Made by a program: the position numbers and the translations under genes
NCBI GenBank assembly: GCA_003640385.1
Contig: RCAB01000242.1
Location: forward strand, 30,601 to 94,600
DNA: 64,000 nt
Reading direction: 5' to 3'
Origin: Setaria digitata
Taxonomy: Eukaryota; Nematoda; Chromadorea; Rhabditida; Setariidae
In this document: one piece after another, positions 36,032-49,029 of the stretch
Layout: each line of letters starts with the position of its first letter
How positions within the stretch are numbered: the stretch's first letter is position 1
The notes under the pieces: generated by a model
Databases searched by the model: none
The model's input: the letters and a program-made list of their open reading frames with translations, nothing else
Told to the model about the DNA's origin: nothing

Positions 36032-37747
36032 ATGTCGATGCTGGATCAACTGGAAGAAATGGGCTTTCCTCACGATGTTGCGTATGCCTCTGTTATTTCT
36101 GAAAACTTTCGCTAGTAATTTAGACGACAGGAAAATTATATATATATATAGAGAGAGAGAGAGATTTCTGCTAATGAATTTATTTGGATTCTGTGCGAAA
36201 TCAATGGTTTTAGCGAAAAAGCACTGCGAGAAACTGGTGAAACAGGACTGATTGAGGCAGTGGAATGGATTGCTGCTCACCAGAAGGAGAGTGATGTAAA
36301 TACACCAAAACTTGCTGATGAAAAGCCACCCGAAGAAGAAAGTTCAATTGTTGAATTTGCTGAAGAGGAGGAACCACCGAAGCCGTCGTCCACTGAAGCG
36401 CCGCATGCAATGTCGTTCAAATGCGACATGTATGAATTTGGAGTATTCAAGTGACTCTAAGTAATTAGTTACTGTAGGTGATAAGTGAAGGATAAGTGTT
36501 ATCCAAGTAATTATTGATATGAAGAAAAAGAGTATTAAGAGGACTGTTGGGGCTGCTTAATCAATAGTAAAAAAGCATTTATGTAGTTAAGAGACTTGAG
36601 TCCGATTGTATATATGTGTTTATATAGCAGATATTTTAGATGCGGGAAACATTTACCGGATGACCAGGCCGTCATGTTCCACGCAGCACGTACGAAACAT
36701 GAAGCATTTAGTGAATCAACGGAATCCGTCAAACCGCTGACAGAAGAAGAAAAGAAGGAAAGATTAGCAGCACTACAAAAGAAGTTAAAGGAGGCAAGAA
36801 TAAAGAAGGAGGAGGAAGAGAGGAAGGAAACATTAGAGAAAGTCAGTGTTTGCTTCTTCTGCTTTTGAAATAAAATGATTTTCTTGAAGTCGGGGACTTT
36901 CTGAACTGTATTTGAATAATTCCTGCAGGAAAAGCGCCGTCGACTGGAAGGAAAATCAATGGCGAAAGTAGAAGAAGAAAGAAAAGAAATGGAGATGAAG
37001 AAAATGTTGGAAGAAAAAAGGCGTGAGAAGCGTGAGGTAAGACTTCGCTTGACTGTGAGAGTATGAGTGGAAATTTTAATTCTTATTAAGGAAGCAGAAG
37101 CACGTAAACGTGTCTTGGAACAGATTCGTTTGGATCGAGAAGCTCGTAAAGAGGTTGAACAACAACGGGAGCCACAGATGGCAGTTGCAACTATAGACAG
37201 ACCAATGCCTGCTGTAAACCCAGTTGCAATAAAGGATAGTGATTATTGTCAAATACAAGTACGTCTACTTAATGGTTCAGTTATCAAGGAGAAGTTCAAA
37301 GTAAGCCCATCATTAGCAGTTTTTCAATTATAGGTTCGCTTCTTTTTCAAATGTGATTTAGTGATTCGGTTTAATAATAAATATTACGTTATCTACTTTT
37401 GTGATTTTGATAGTTATAAATGTGGATTAAGGTAAGTGATAGATAAGTCGAATCGTACTCTATGATGTGACGTTTTGCAGTCGGACGAGCCATTATCTCA
37501 TGTTCGCCTATGGGTGGAAATGCATGGTAAGGATACAATGGATGGTATCCCCTTCAATCTCATGACTCCATTTCCTCGAAAAGTATTTACTGATGAAGAT
37601 ATGGGAACACCTATCAAAGTACTCGGTGCGTTTGCGTAGATGTTTGCATCCCTTAAGTATATTTTTGCATTTTTCTTATTTTTCAGCTTAGAATTTTCAG
37701 GGTTGGTGCCTTCCGCAAATATGGTTGTTACGCGCGCATCCCACTAA
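36032..37747 (+). CDS. ubxn-1: UBXN1 (SAKS1)-type UBA/UBX protein
   Basis: Adaptor joining ubiquitinated clients to the p97/CDC-48 ATPase. Exons 36032-36081, 36214-36429, 36640-36841, 36929-37036, 37091-37300, 37481-37625, 37701-37747 give about 325 residues, near the human size. Residues about 3-40 are a UBA domain (MLDQLEEMGFPHDVAEKALR). Next comes a C2H2-like stretch (KCDICGKHLP then FHAARTKHEAFSEST), a long Lys/Glu-rich helix, and a C-terminal UBX domain (YCQIQVRLLNGSVIKEKF, EPLSHVRLWVEMHG, PFPRKVFTDEDMGTPIKVLG) ending LVPSANMVV. The UBX loop carries PFPRKVF, close to the FPR motif that binds p97. The first intron has an AT/AG microsatellite. Confidence 0.95.
36137..36164. repeat. (AT)n(AG)n microsatellite
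   Basis: Compound dinucleotide repeat, about seven TA then seven GA units, in the first intron of ubxn-1. Confidence 0.9.
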
Positions 37748-38902
37748 ATTCTTACTTAACATCTGAAATAAACAATCAACTTTTCATTCCAAAAAGTGGC
37801 GAAACTGTAACAGCCGTTTTATTGTCACACATTTCTGTACCATTTAAGATGCAAAAAAATATCTTACGTAGTCCCTGTTGTATTTTTAACAAAAACTTTA
37901 GGTCACTTTTGTTTGAAATCCAGCAGATTTCAGACACAATTACTTTGAAATTGTCTGTTCTTTTGAAAAAAAAAAATAAAAAAAATAAGAAATCTAATTG
38001 TCTCACATGCATTAATAGTGAAGATTCTGACATTGAAAATTTTATTCACTACACCGTAAATGTTTTCCAGACTGTCAAAAACTACGCTTTTGGTAGGGGT
38101 TTCACAACCCTACTACCTTGCGATTTCTTGTCATTGTTCGTTAAATGCAATTGGACATATGTCAATATACCTGACCTGTAGATAAATTGACACCTAACAT
38201 GAAAAATTGCTTTATTCTTAAAGTGGGTGAGCTGCTTTAATACTGCATGACACCGATCGGTACAGTCATTATATTTATCACGTATAACGGGACCGGCGAT
38301 CTAACCTAGTAAAAGTAGATTATAGGTCACAACAATTCCGCAAAAAAAATATTAGAATACTTACAATCAAGTGGGAATTGTGTAAGAATGTAGTCCTGTG
38401 TTGATGCAAAATATTGGCGATAGACTGCAACTCAGTTATTGTCTCTATTTTAAAAATACAAAGTATAAAATAATAAGAATAATAAGAATTAGTGACGTTA
38501 AATTCATTACAATGAAGTTAAATCTTGTGGAGCCGATAGTTTTTACCAAGAAGGCTTATTTTATACTTCGACGTTTTATGATATTTCTAAACGATGATAT
38601 ATGTCTTTGGATATGATACAATAGCTATTAGAGCTTAGTGGTTTACAATGATTATTAAAAAGAAGTGTCCTCATAAACACAGATGTCAAACATCTATTAA
38701 CCAAAGAAATTCAAAAAGAAAAAAAAGTATATATATATATAGGAAAAATGCACAATGAGGTCAAATAAAAAATGATTTTGCGGCAAAATGCGACCGCCAT
38801 TAAAAGCTGAGGCAACAAAGGAACAAATCTACGAAAATAAAATTAAGTGGAAGATAACAAGTTTAATACAATAATGGCGAGATCAACAATACGGTGGTAA
38901 CC
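37748..38902. other. Convergent intergenic region, ubxn-1 / DEK
   Basis: Contains a 119-codon plus-strand ORF (37822-38181) with a low-complexity lysine/asparagine run from an A-rich tract; no domain or splice signal supports it, so it is probably untranslated 3' sequence. Otherwise nothing seen. Confidence 0.5.
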
Positions 38903-41689
38903 TCACGAATCTTCCATTCTTTCCAGAGCTGCTTTCACGCGTTCCTTTAGTGCTCCTTTATACTTTCCCATGTCCAGAGTTGGAAACTTTTCCGCAATCT
39001 AAAACTATGTCTTGGACACTGCATTATTTTTGCACCACTAATGCCGTCAATTTCACCAAATAGCTAACTGTAAGAGATTAAGATAATCCTTAACCAATTT
39101 TGGCTATATACAAAATTCTCCTAAGTTATGCTACATTCTCCAGTGCTAACAGCAGTTTTGCAGATCATTATGGCTCGGAACTCTTACTCTTAACTCTTAC
39201 CCTTTCACACATTTGCTTCATCGTACAATTTACAAGATCAACAGAACGAAGTATTTCGCTGATAGCAATTTCCACTGCTTCATTTGAAGGACCATCATCG
39301 CCCCATGTTGACTCTTCCTTAACAACCCCAATATGTATTATTTTTAAACTTGCTGATAATATACTTCTGCCTACTAAACTAAAAAAGAAAAAAAAAAGAC
39401 GAAATCAAACCTAGCTAATCTTAATATTAATTCCATCAAAGCACAAAATTTGGCATCTAAAATAACGCTATTCAAAACAAACTTTTGTTACAATGCCTTT
39501 GGAAAGAGAAGATTTGCCAGAACTTTTCATCTTCTCTGAACTATTCTTTATTGTAGTTTTCGATTCTGACTTCGTTTCTTCCACATCATCATCATCATCA
39601 TCGCTGGATTCTTCTCCGCTATGGCCAGCATCATCAATTTCATCTGATTCTTCTTTGGATTTCTTTACACCTTTTTTATTCCCTACAAATCACAGCAAGT
39701 AATTCCATATATAACAAGCTTTAACAAACGCAATTCAAAGATTTTTTATTCATTCCGAAAAGATATATCAATACCTTTCTTTTCAATTCTGCTTTTTTTC
39801 GCTCTTTTTCTTGAGGATTTTGAAGAGCTTCTTCGCTTCTTTGCTAACGCAACCTTTTTGCCTTTATCTTCTGGTTTTTGCAAGAAATGAAGAACATTCA
39901 TTACCTTAAAAATGTTCAAATTATAAAACTCTTTCAAAAACACATGCATAGCTTTCTTATTAAAAGCACAATTTGCAAATATGGATTAATTATATAAATT
40001 TAACTATTGTGATCTCAAAAAAAACAAAAAAAAAAAATGCAAATAACTGTCTGGTAAATGCACTTACGGCTTCTTCCTTTGTATGCCCTCTTTCCGAACC
40101 CAAAATTTTCGCAATCATGTGTAACTGAAAAATATATCTGTGATACTGATGTGGTAAGAAATGTTTTCTTTTTTTTTTTCGATAAAAAAGAACTAGCAAT
40201 GTGTTCCCTAATAAAGATAATATATGGCTATGCATTACCTTCCAAAAGAAGCTCACGATTCTTTTCACCAAGCAAAAGTTCAAACTGCACAGTCTCCAAT
40301 AACCTAAACGCTATGATTTAGTTTTAGTTATTCGTATACCTCATAAAATTGCAGCTAGAGCATCTCCAAATTACGACAGGATATATTTCCGAGGAGTATT
40401 GGGCATCTGATTTGATACTGTTTTCTCTTAGATGGAAGTAAAGCTTTCAAGCTACCCGAAAAAATTTTGTATGTGAATTGCATAGGATTACCCATGAAAT
40501 CACGAGCTTCTATCGGAAAGTCAATGCAGTCTCATTATTTAATTCAACTCACTACTTTTTGGCCCTACACTACGATACAACAACTATGCAGAATGCATAA
40601 TACAATTTGTGTAAAAATAAAACTTTTGAAACTAATATAACGACTGATTGACCACCTCATTATTAGTGAGCTTCATTGCTGTTGCCTTCTTTTTCTCAAA
40701 ATCCGCACTCTTTTCATCAAATGCAAAGCCGTTAAATTTACGAAGGTCTCGTTTTCTAGACGTTGCAGTACCGGGAGTCCCATAACACAATCTATGAAGC
40801 CACTTCAACGTTTCATTCTGTGCTTTAGATATACCAGCGTTTGCTGAAAAGCAAAAGAAATTTCCAGAAATATCTATTAATAACGAAAAAATAACGTTGG
40901 ATCCAAAGAACAACGTTATCAGGACATGTATAAATATCCGAGATTTCTTAAATAGCATTTTATAGTTCATCCGCTGCACAAAATAGTAGACGCTAGGTGT
41001 TAGACTGATTGCACAAGACAATCAATTTAATGCAGCTATTTTCGACATCTTGTTGAAGCTAAGCAGAAAGAATGGATAGAATTTCATCAGGCCAAAGAAT
41101 TTTTAAACAAAAATGCTACCGAATTCAATATCACCAAGCGAAGTTCCCGATCCCACGGCATTTAAGGATGTTCTCTTCGACGGTGGAGAAGAAGCGGCTG
41201 CGAGTCTTTCCACTGCATGGCGTTGTCTTTTTCCTTCTCTTACAACTGGCTCATCAAGAAGACCTATAAGTTCTCCAAATATATCACCATCACAAATTTC
41301 GTAATTGTTTTCTCTGGTATTATTAATTTATTACGACTAAAAATTAAAAAAGAATTATATCCATGAGTCGTTCATTGAGTTCGGTGACTGCACTGCCCTA
41401 AAACTACGATGACACTGTTAAAAGAACCTTTTTTTACAGGCTTCGGTTTTTCATCCTCAAGCATTTCTGGACTTCCTTCTTCAACAGTGATGGTATCATT
41501 CATTTCACTACCATTTCTATTCAGATCCTGATCAAATGGTTCTGGACTTGTAGCCTCCTTTATTTCGACACTTCCTGCATTTGGTTTTCCTGCATATATT
41601 TCATCTTTCCTAACATCTCCGCCAGTTTTGCCTTCTCTAAGATCAAGAACTTCCTCCTTGTTGGACTCATCATTCGATTCTTCTTCCAT
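38903..41689 (-). CDS. DEK chromatin protein
   Basis: Orthologue of DEK, a chromatin architectural factor and histone chaperone. Exons 41689-41428, 41311-41120, 40843-40656, 40124-40068, 39904-39775, 39682-39492, 39317-39201, 38998-38903 keep phase and give about 410 residues (human 375). Residues 1-90 are acidic. Then comes the SAF-box/SAP region with the DEK signature: LHRLCYGTPGTATSRKRDLR, FNGFAFDEKSADFEKKKATA, MKLTNNELHMIAKILGSERG and EEAVMNVLHFLQKPEDKGKK. Lys/Ser-rich and Asp/Glu-rich stretches follow (SSDDDDDDVEE), then the C-terminal DEK_C domain: VEIAISEILRSVDLVNCTMK, QMCERIAEKFPTLDMGKYKG and LKERVKAALERMEDS. The acceptor of exon 2 (ccagag, 41312) is weak and chosen by frame. A TTTAG six bases before the ATG suggests trans-splicing. 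Confidence 0.93.
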
Positions 41690-42484
41690 TACGGGCTAAA
41701 CAAACCTTGATAAGTATAACAAAACAAAGAATAGTGAAAACTTTAACTGGTAGATATATTTGAGAAACGCATCCAAACATTCTCAACCATCAAAATCTTA
41801 GCATTCACAAGCAGTTGTCCTCGCTGACTCACTTAGTCCTCCACAAACATACCGCAAATTCAGTAACAAAACACACACCAAGCAAATTGAATAATTTCCA
41901 AAACGTTCATTGGAAAACAGAAGCAAGAGAAAGTAAAATTCATTCTAGCTTGCATGAAAAACTAGGAAAATTCACAAATACTGATAAGCATAGTGATCAC
42001 GGGAATGACTCTTATTTAATAAATAAACAAACATCCTTACCTTGCTATCAGCTTCCTTTTTACATCCATCATCCATTGCAGTACACACACTCTACCAATT
42101 TGTCTTATCTGCAAAAAAAAAAAAAAAAAATAAATGTTACTGCGACTAAAATAATATTCCTCAAGTAACATGGAAATTTTCTGAAATGGTGATAAAGCAA
42201 GAAAGAAATATAAGAGTTGTAAAACCGGTCTATTCCTAATTTAACCCGAGATATCCCAGAACTACCACTTTTTTGGCATAAATCCTCAGAATCAACCCAA
42301 CCAACATCCCCCCTCCACCTCAACCCACAAATACTTTTAAACCCAACGCGCGCCCCGAAAAGCCACATAAAAACCAACAACCTGTCAGGAAGTCCTCTCT
42401 TATACGGCCTTTCATTGACGCAATATGAAAATTAACGGCCTACTGGCAATAATTTATTGTGAATAGGTGATCCGGTGTACAGGT
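41690..42484. other. Divergent intergenic region, DEK / MESH1
   Basis: About 795 bases between two divergent starts. ORFs at 41815-42168 plus and 42105-42380 minus are featureless. Likely a shared promoter region. Confidence 0.5.
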
Positions 42485-44097
42485 ATGGATGTTTGCAACA
42501 TCATCAAGGCATGTAATTTTGCGGCCGAACGGCATCGCTTACAGAGACGGAAAGATGCGGAACAAACACCGTATATCAATCATCCTATCGGTAATAATCC
42601 TCTCTTTTGGTTGAATAGATAATTTAAGTTTGAAAAGAGAGAAAATAAAGAACTACTAATGTTTATTCCATTCGAATTAACTCATTCATGTGCGCTATTG
42701 AAACGATGAGAAGAGCGACACAAAGCAGAAATATTTGATTGAAGCGAATCGAAGACGAATTTGATAATTATTCCTGCACTCTTTCGGGAAGAACTTTGCT
42801 ATAATTTGAGAATTTTAAATTGTTGATTCTTTCTTTCAAAACAAAGAATGAAAAAACAAACAGTATTCTTTGCTTGCATAACTCCAGCTTCTTCTTGTCT
42901 CAAAATATACTCTTCAGAAGAAAGCAAAAAAACCAAATAGTCTTGCAGGAAACGAGCAAGCAGTCAGTACCAATGCCATAAATGATTTCTGTTTTATAGG
43001 TGAAACACTTGGCTAATTCGGTGTAATGTGTAACATATCGATTCCTAAATTTCACCTCTCTCATGCTCTTCGCATCCATTTATTTATTTACTATTTAATC
43101 TTGTTTGTTTGTTTTTTTTTTTTTTTCCTAGAACTTCAGGTTTATTTTAGGTGTTGCGAATATATTAACGTGTGAAGCTGGCGTAACAGATAGTGCAACG
43201 ATTGTAGCTGCATTGCTACACGATACCATTGAGGATACAGCTACTACTTCTCAGGAAATTAGTAACTTATTTGGTGAAGAGGTATCTTTGCCTTTTATAA
43301 CTTTGCCTGATGGTTTTGTTTATTCAAATTGCATGTGAGATAAGATTCTGTTATGTAATTTGAATTTTTGGTTTCAGATTAGTCGAATTGTGCAGGAATG
43401 TTCTGATGATAAAAATTTACCGGTTGCCGTACGAAAACAGTTACAAATTGAAAATGCGGCGAAACATTCATACAAGGTTGATTTGAAATTTTTAAAAGGG
43501 GAAGAAGGGAGTTTATATATTTATTTGGACTGCCTCAGATATTTTGTATCTTTCTCGAAAGGTACAAATAAATATAAAAAGATACAAAATAAAGATACAA
43601 ATATTCTCGAAAGGTGGCTTATTTTACGGATTTACGCTTCGTTTAGATGCAGATGAATTCTTTACTCATTGGGCATAAAAGCCATATCTAACAGTATCCT
43701 GGTTAGGGATCAGTGCAAAAAAAAAAAAAAAAACTAGTTTATGTTTATTAACTGTCCAGCTGGGTTCATAAGTTTTTTCATTTTTTCAAGAAATTTGTTA
43801 AGTGGGGTCGAGTAATTGCGTGATAAATCACTAAGCATTGACAAAATAATAGCAGTATTTCTTATAATATTATGCAGTATACGAATGAACCTATTGCAGG
43901 CAAAACTGGTTCACCTGGCAGACAAACTTTATAATTTGCGAGATTTGGAGCGTAGCATACCAGTTGGATGGAGTACAAAAAAAGTAAAAGAATACTTTAT
44001 ATGGTCGAAGGCAGTTGTATCTCAATTAAAAGGAACCAATGAGGCGCTGGAGATTGCTCTCGATGATATCATTAATAGGAATTTGTGCAAGTTCTGA
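42485..44097 (+). CDS. HDDC3: MESH1/HDDC3 HD-domain ppGpp/NADPH hydrolase
   Basis: Metazoan relative of bacterial SpoT hydrolases; known members remove the 3' pyrophosphate of (p)ppGpp and dephosphorylate NADPH. Exons 42485-42590, 43151-43281, 43378-43476, 43900-44097 give 177 residues against 179 in human. The HD-domain metal and active-site pattern is intact: YINHPIG (His33), LLHDTIEDT (His59-Asp60, Glu63-Asp64) and [10 protein letters not shown] (Asp120, Asp127). Other family blocks are [28 protein letters not shown] and [15 protein letters not shown]. No synthetase domain is present, as in other animal members. A GTACAG ends two bases before the ATG, a likely spliced-leader acceptor. AATAAA at 44368-44373 may be the poly(A) signal. 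Confidence 0.95.
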
Positions 44098-45857
44098 TTG
44101 TTTTCTTTTTTTTCGAACTGCTGCTCTAATTAAATTTGTAATTTGTAGAAATGATTTTACCCACTGCCATTAGATATTAATTATTGGAATATTTTGACAG
44201 TACTCCGTGAATCCTTACTATTTAATTGGTTGAGTTGTAACAAGTAACTTTCCACTTTACTCTGGAATCTCTGTCATGTTTTTCTCACTCAGTGACATTC
44301 AAATTAAACCAAAGTATGTAAAACTTTGGAATGTCAACTAATCGAGATGTTAATTATTTATTAATCCAATAAATATCTTGCTGCTGTCAGCATTTCCTAC
44401 AATTTAATCAATCTTGAGCAAATTTTGAAGCCATATTTATGCAATCAATGCATAAAAGTATGGCTGGCATCTGTAAACGAAACATCCATTTTTATCTGAA
44501 GCTAATGTTTGATCAATTATTCTTTGGAAAAGGCAAGCAGAATATGGCATATGAAAGGAATCAAATCGTTTGTGTTAGTCGAAATGTCTATGACACGTGG
44601 GAAGCTTATTTAATCCGACGATGGCATCTTTATGTACGATAAAATGGATTGTAATAGTGATGGGCAAACAGTGAGTGTCAACTTTATAAAATTTTTACTT
44701 CTCAATTTATCCTAGGTTTCAATATCACAAAATACTGAAAAGTACTACTTTGAACTTCTTTCAACCTCTAGCTCCCTTAATGACTTCCATTTGTCAGGCA
44801 TTATTAACTAACAGTAAAAGTATAACTTTCTATGATGATAAATTTGGAATTCATTTTAGTACACAGTCTTCATAACTTTTATGGGTACACATTAGGGAAT
44901 TTATAAAAACATTTAAGCCATATTTCTATCAGAGTTATAGCACAGAACCGCAATATTTATGTTATCTTTTCTCAAAATAATAAGAACAACGTTCATAAGT
45001 ACTATATTTTAAAGCATCCCTTTTGCAGTATGTAATTTTCTTCCTCGGAATTTTCTTCATTTTGTGTTGAATTTTTTTAGATCTAAATTCCTTCGTGCAT
45101 CTTAAATGCCTTTCTGGATGTCAGCTGTCTTTTCCATTTTACTATTTTTATTTTTTGAATAGTGACAAATGATGAAGCTTATTAATCTGTCATCGCATGG
45201 AGACTCATTTCCGTAATCAATGTCAAAATTTCTATTTATTTTGTGCTTCTTAGTGTTTGCTATTCTAGTCTGCTATAACAATAATTATAATATTAAGCGC
45301 CGCAATAATCTTATTGTTATACGAAGTATATTTAAATCCTAAATCTGAATTTGTTTAGCTTAAAAAGCTATGTTCAGGAAAGTGAAAAAATCGTCACAAA
45401 TTGTAAACAGAAAATTTAAAATTTATAGTTCCCAAAATTTAGTGATATAGAAGTGTCTGCAAAAGAATGTCATTTCTAAATTCGAATATACGATTAAACT
45501 TTCAGAGGACAACAAAAGCAGAAATAATTATCAGAAACATACAATATGGTTGGTAAGGGAAAGTAATCTCAGAAAAGTCAAGAAAATTGTAGATGAAAAC
45601 TTTAAAGAATCACAGAACAGTAAGCTAATTATCTGCTGTTTAGAAGAAACTCTCCTAGAAGCAAATTCGTTCACTAAATGCATGCAGAATAAACCCGTAA
45701 ATACACAATACTGCAGTAGATTTAATTTTAATTAAGGATAAAAATTTCCTGATTTATTAAAATAATCTGCAGAAAAAAGGCGAAAAAAAAAAAGCCTTAC
45801 AAAGCAGCAAAATGCATTGGTGATATTAGAAAATACTAATATATACTCTTACTATAA
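44098..45857. other. Convergent intergenic region after MESH1
   Basis: AT-rich 3' flanks of two converging genes. Short ORFs at 44439-44642 and 45550-45735 have no recognisable features. No gene seen. Confidence 0.6.
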
Positions 45858-48800
45858 TCAGTATTTATGACCTGGAACAGCAGCAAAACAGGTTGTTTGA
45901 CTTATTGTTGCAGGTTCTTGCAATCGACATTCCTCAATGCATCGATCACGTAAAATCACCGTCGTTTCAGGTCCCGTTTCATAAATATTAGCTCGAGTCT
46001 TATCTGTATGTTGTCCGGAATAACTTAGTATCACAGGATGATGTGATTGTAACAAGGCTGAAAAAAGTTTCATTTCTAAACACTTCGATAAAAATGTCTA
46101 AAATTCATCATCATTTTTTTTTTTTTTTTTTTTTTTTCATTCTAAATCTAACTTTGACTAATCACCAGAATTCTCCATCATTCTATGTTAACCTAGAATT
46201 TAATAAGATGAAAAAATTTGAAAAAAAAAAAAAAAGAGCAGTAGTACCGTCTGCTCTTTCCTGATGATTATCTTGTTTTATGCGACGATTTTCCTCCTCC
46301 AGTTCTTGTTTCGTTTTCCGCAAATCGTTCACTAATTCCATTAAACCAGCATTTGTAAATATTAATTTATTATTTTGTTCCTCCAATGATGCCACACGTG
46401 CTCTAAGATGGATAACATCATCCTGTACTTGTGAATCTGAAATGGAAAAATAAGAAATTTGATTAAACTACTTCGCCTCTACATGTTACATTAAAAAAAA
46501 AACACACAAATAAAAGAAAAGCAACATTTTTTAACATCAAAATGGTACATTATCAAAATCAGTCTTCAGTTCACTTCATAAAATTTTCAAAAAAAAATAC
46601 GATGTATAAAATGTAAACATAATTAATATATAAATATAATCAATATATAAATACTATTAATACGTAACTATAATCAGTATATAAATATAACCAATGTGTA
46701 AATATAATCAATATATAAATATAATCATTTTTGTATATTATATAATAAACGATGCTGACAACTATAATGAATAAATTAATTTGCAAGCTGAGATTAAGAA
46801 TGCTATCAAAATTACATAATGTAACGAAGTTGATGATATCGATAACACCTGACTATCGAACAGTAAGTCTGAATAGGAATATGAATAAATTGAAGCATAA
46901 ATTTCTAAGTTATAGAAATGAATGCAAACCTGGTGACCTTCTTCGAGGCAATCGAGCATTATAAACTTGTTTCCGATCTCGAAGTGTCGCTTGTGCATCC
47001 ATGTTACCAGCTGATTCAATTGACAACTCATTCCAGATGGCTGCTGGACTTTGTGATCCGATGCGTTCCTTAATTTTTAGCAAAGTTGATGGATATGTCC
47101 TCATATAAGGGCTTTGGCTATGTTTGTTATTTCCATGAGGACGCGGCTGAAGGTTGCAATTTTCCAAACATTTGTAAGATAATAAAGCATTTCCTGTAGC
47201 TTGGCCATCGCGGGTCAAATAGCACAAACATTTCATTAAGCCAAGAGGTGGATCGGAATGAGGATGGCTGCCGTATTTCTTCCTTATAACATAGTACGGA
47301 TGTTTGGTATCCGGTATACCTGCAGCGTTAACTCTTATACTTTTACAGGTTGGTCTTCGTACAGTACCAGCCCAGGATCCTGTAAATTAAGTAATCATTT
47401 TCACTTTCATTAATAGTAATGATGACTGGAGAAAATTAAAACTTCAAACATCATATCATTTCTCAATTATCTGCAACAAAAGAAATGATAAGAATGTTGT
47501 AGTAAGATGAAAAGACTAAACTTATTATTGTTGTTAGTTTTAGGTAATTATAATTAGCAAATGTTCATTTTTTTCAAGTTCATAAAAAACTCGTCTTGAT
47601 TTTTTTTTTTTTTTTTCTCATGCATATGTTGTTTGAAATCTAAAATATTTAGGAATTCGTTTCAATTGATATAAATTTTTCATATGTGTATTATGTTTTG
47701 TGTTTTCTGTTTCGTTTTTGATAACATTCAATGAATCTTTTATCAATTGAAAAAATTTTTCGAATTGTCATTAAAATAAGTTAAAAGTAATGTAAAAAAG
47801 TGAGAAAATGCTTTTTTTTTTTTTCTCTTGCAAGAAGATATACCTAAATTGTCCACCCAAAGATCACGCTCAGAAATGAATTCCGTATCCAGAAGGAAGG
47901 AAATTTCGAAAGGTCGACCGGTTAAATAAATCTTCGGCAATCTTATATTTCTTTTCACGGTACTAAAAACAAATGATCAAAGGATTAACGATACAGCACA
48001 CTTAATTCAATATTATATCAAAATACCAAAGAAAGATAAGAATTTAACATGATCATATTTAGCATTACTGAAAGTAGTCTAAATGTTATTATAACTAGCA
48101 TATGAGTGATTCTATAGGCAGGAAGCTTATTATCATAATCATCGAATACGGGTGAAATTTTGATCAAATTAATTTTTCAATTTTTTAAAAAAAAATTAAA
48201 AAAAAAAAAACCATTATTCAAATGATATCATTCTGGAGAACTTTATAATTATTAATTGTTATTAATTAACTAAGTAGGAAGATCTGGAAGACTTCAAAGG
48301 TGAAGATATGAAAACTTGTTAAAATGAATTTGCATTTTTCATTCAATTTCAAAAATTATTTAAAAATAAAATGAAATGATAAATTAGGAAAAGAGAACGA
48401 AATGACTTACTTGTCGATCATATCTTTAATTGGTAGGTCTTTAACCTTCGATATATACTTATAGTTGTAAATAACACCATCCACAATTGGCAAGGAACTG
48501 AATGAATTCGTTTACTACGAGAAATTCATAGCAACATATAATTAATTACTGATATAACAAATCAATTCTAATATGTTAATAAGTATCATCGAAATCACAA
48601 CTCTACCTGATCCATTTGCAGTATGCAACTAAATTTCAGTAACATTCTTTAGACTGGTACTGAGAAATTAATATGTTATCTAAGAGGTAGCAGTTTGTAC
48701 ATCTTTAACGTGAAAAAAGAAAAAACTCACAGCTTAATATATCGTTAAGTATGGGAAATAGAAAATAATGGAAAAATGATTAATGAAATTAATTTCCAGT

Positions 48801-49029
48801 AACAAATCGCAGATATGATAAACGAGAATGTAATTATTAATTATTTTCAAATTCGAATAAAATTCCTTACTTACATTCCATCTTCGGTACTGGTTGAAGG
48901 ACGACTTTCCATCTCAGATCCTCCTCGTTTATCCTCTCGTTGACTTTCAACATTTTGCTTACTGAATTGATCAGTATCAACGGACATCTGTACTTTCTGG
49001 TCTCCTGATAAAGTTATTTGCTGTTCCAT
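45858..49029 (-). CDS. Unrecognised 399-residue protein: Cys-rich block, Pro-Arg-like motif, coiled coil
   Basis: Six exons (49029-48875, 48497-48411, 47962-47844, 47379-46930, 46436-46248, 46057-45858) join with consistent phase into 399 residues. Visible parts: a polar N terminus; a folded-looking stretch (YNYKYISKVKDLPIKDMI, KIYLTGRPFEISFLLDTEF); in the large fourth exon a block rich in Cys/His (MKCLCYLT, YKCLENCNLQPRPHGNNKHS) followed by YPSTLLKIKERIGSQSPAAI and RDRKQVYNAR; then a leucine-zipper-like coiled coil (VIHLRARVASLEEQNNKLIF, LVNDLRKTKQELEEENRRIK); and a Cys-containing tail. The block with TLLKIKER and DRKQVYNAR recalls a module in nematode proteins related to FLYWCH/MULE-type elements, so DNA binding is possible, but this is from memory and weak. 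TCTAG nine bases before the ATG suggests trans-splicing. Confidence 0.75.

Noticed and set aside
37822..38181. 119-codon plus-strand ORF after ubxn-1
   Set aside because: Low-complexity lysine/asparagine run and no start or splice context; probably 3' untranslated DNA.
40239..40303. Exon-like segment (minus) reading LLETVQFELLLGEKNRELLL in DEK
   Set aside because: It cannot be joined in phase to the SAP exon, and leaving it out gives a length-perfect match to the DEK family.
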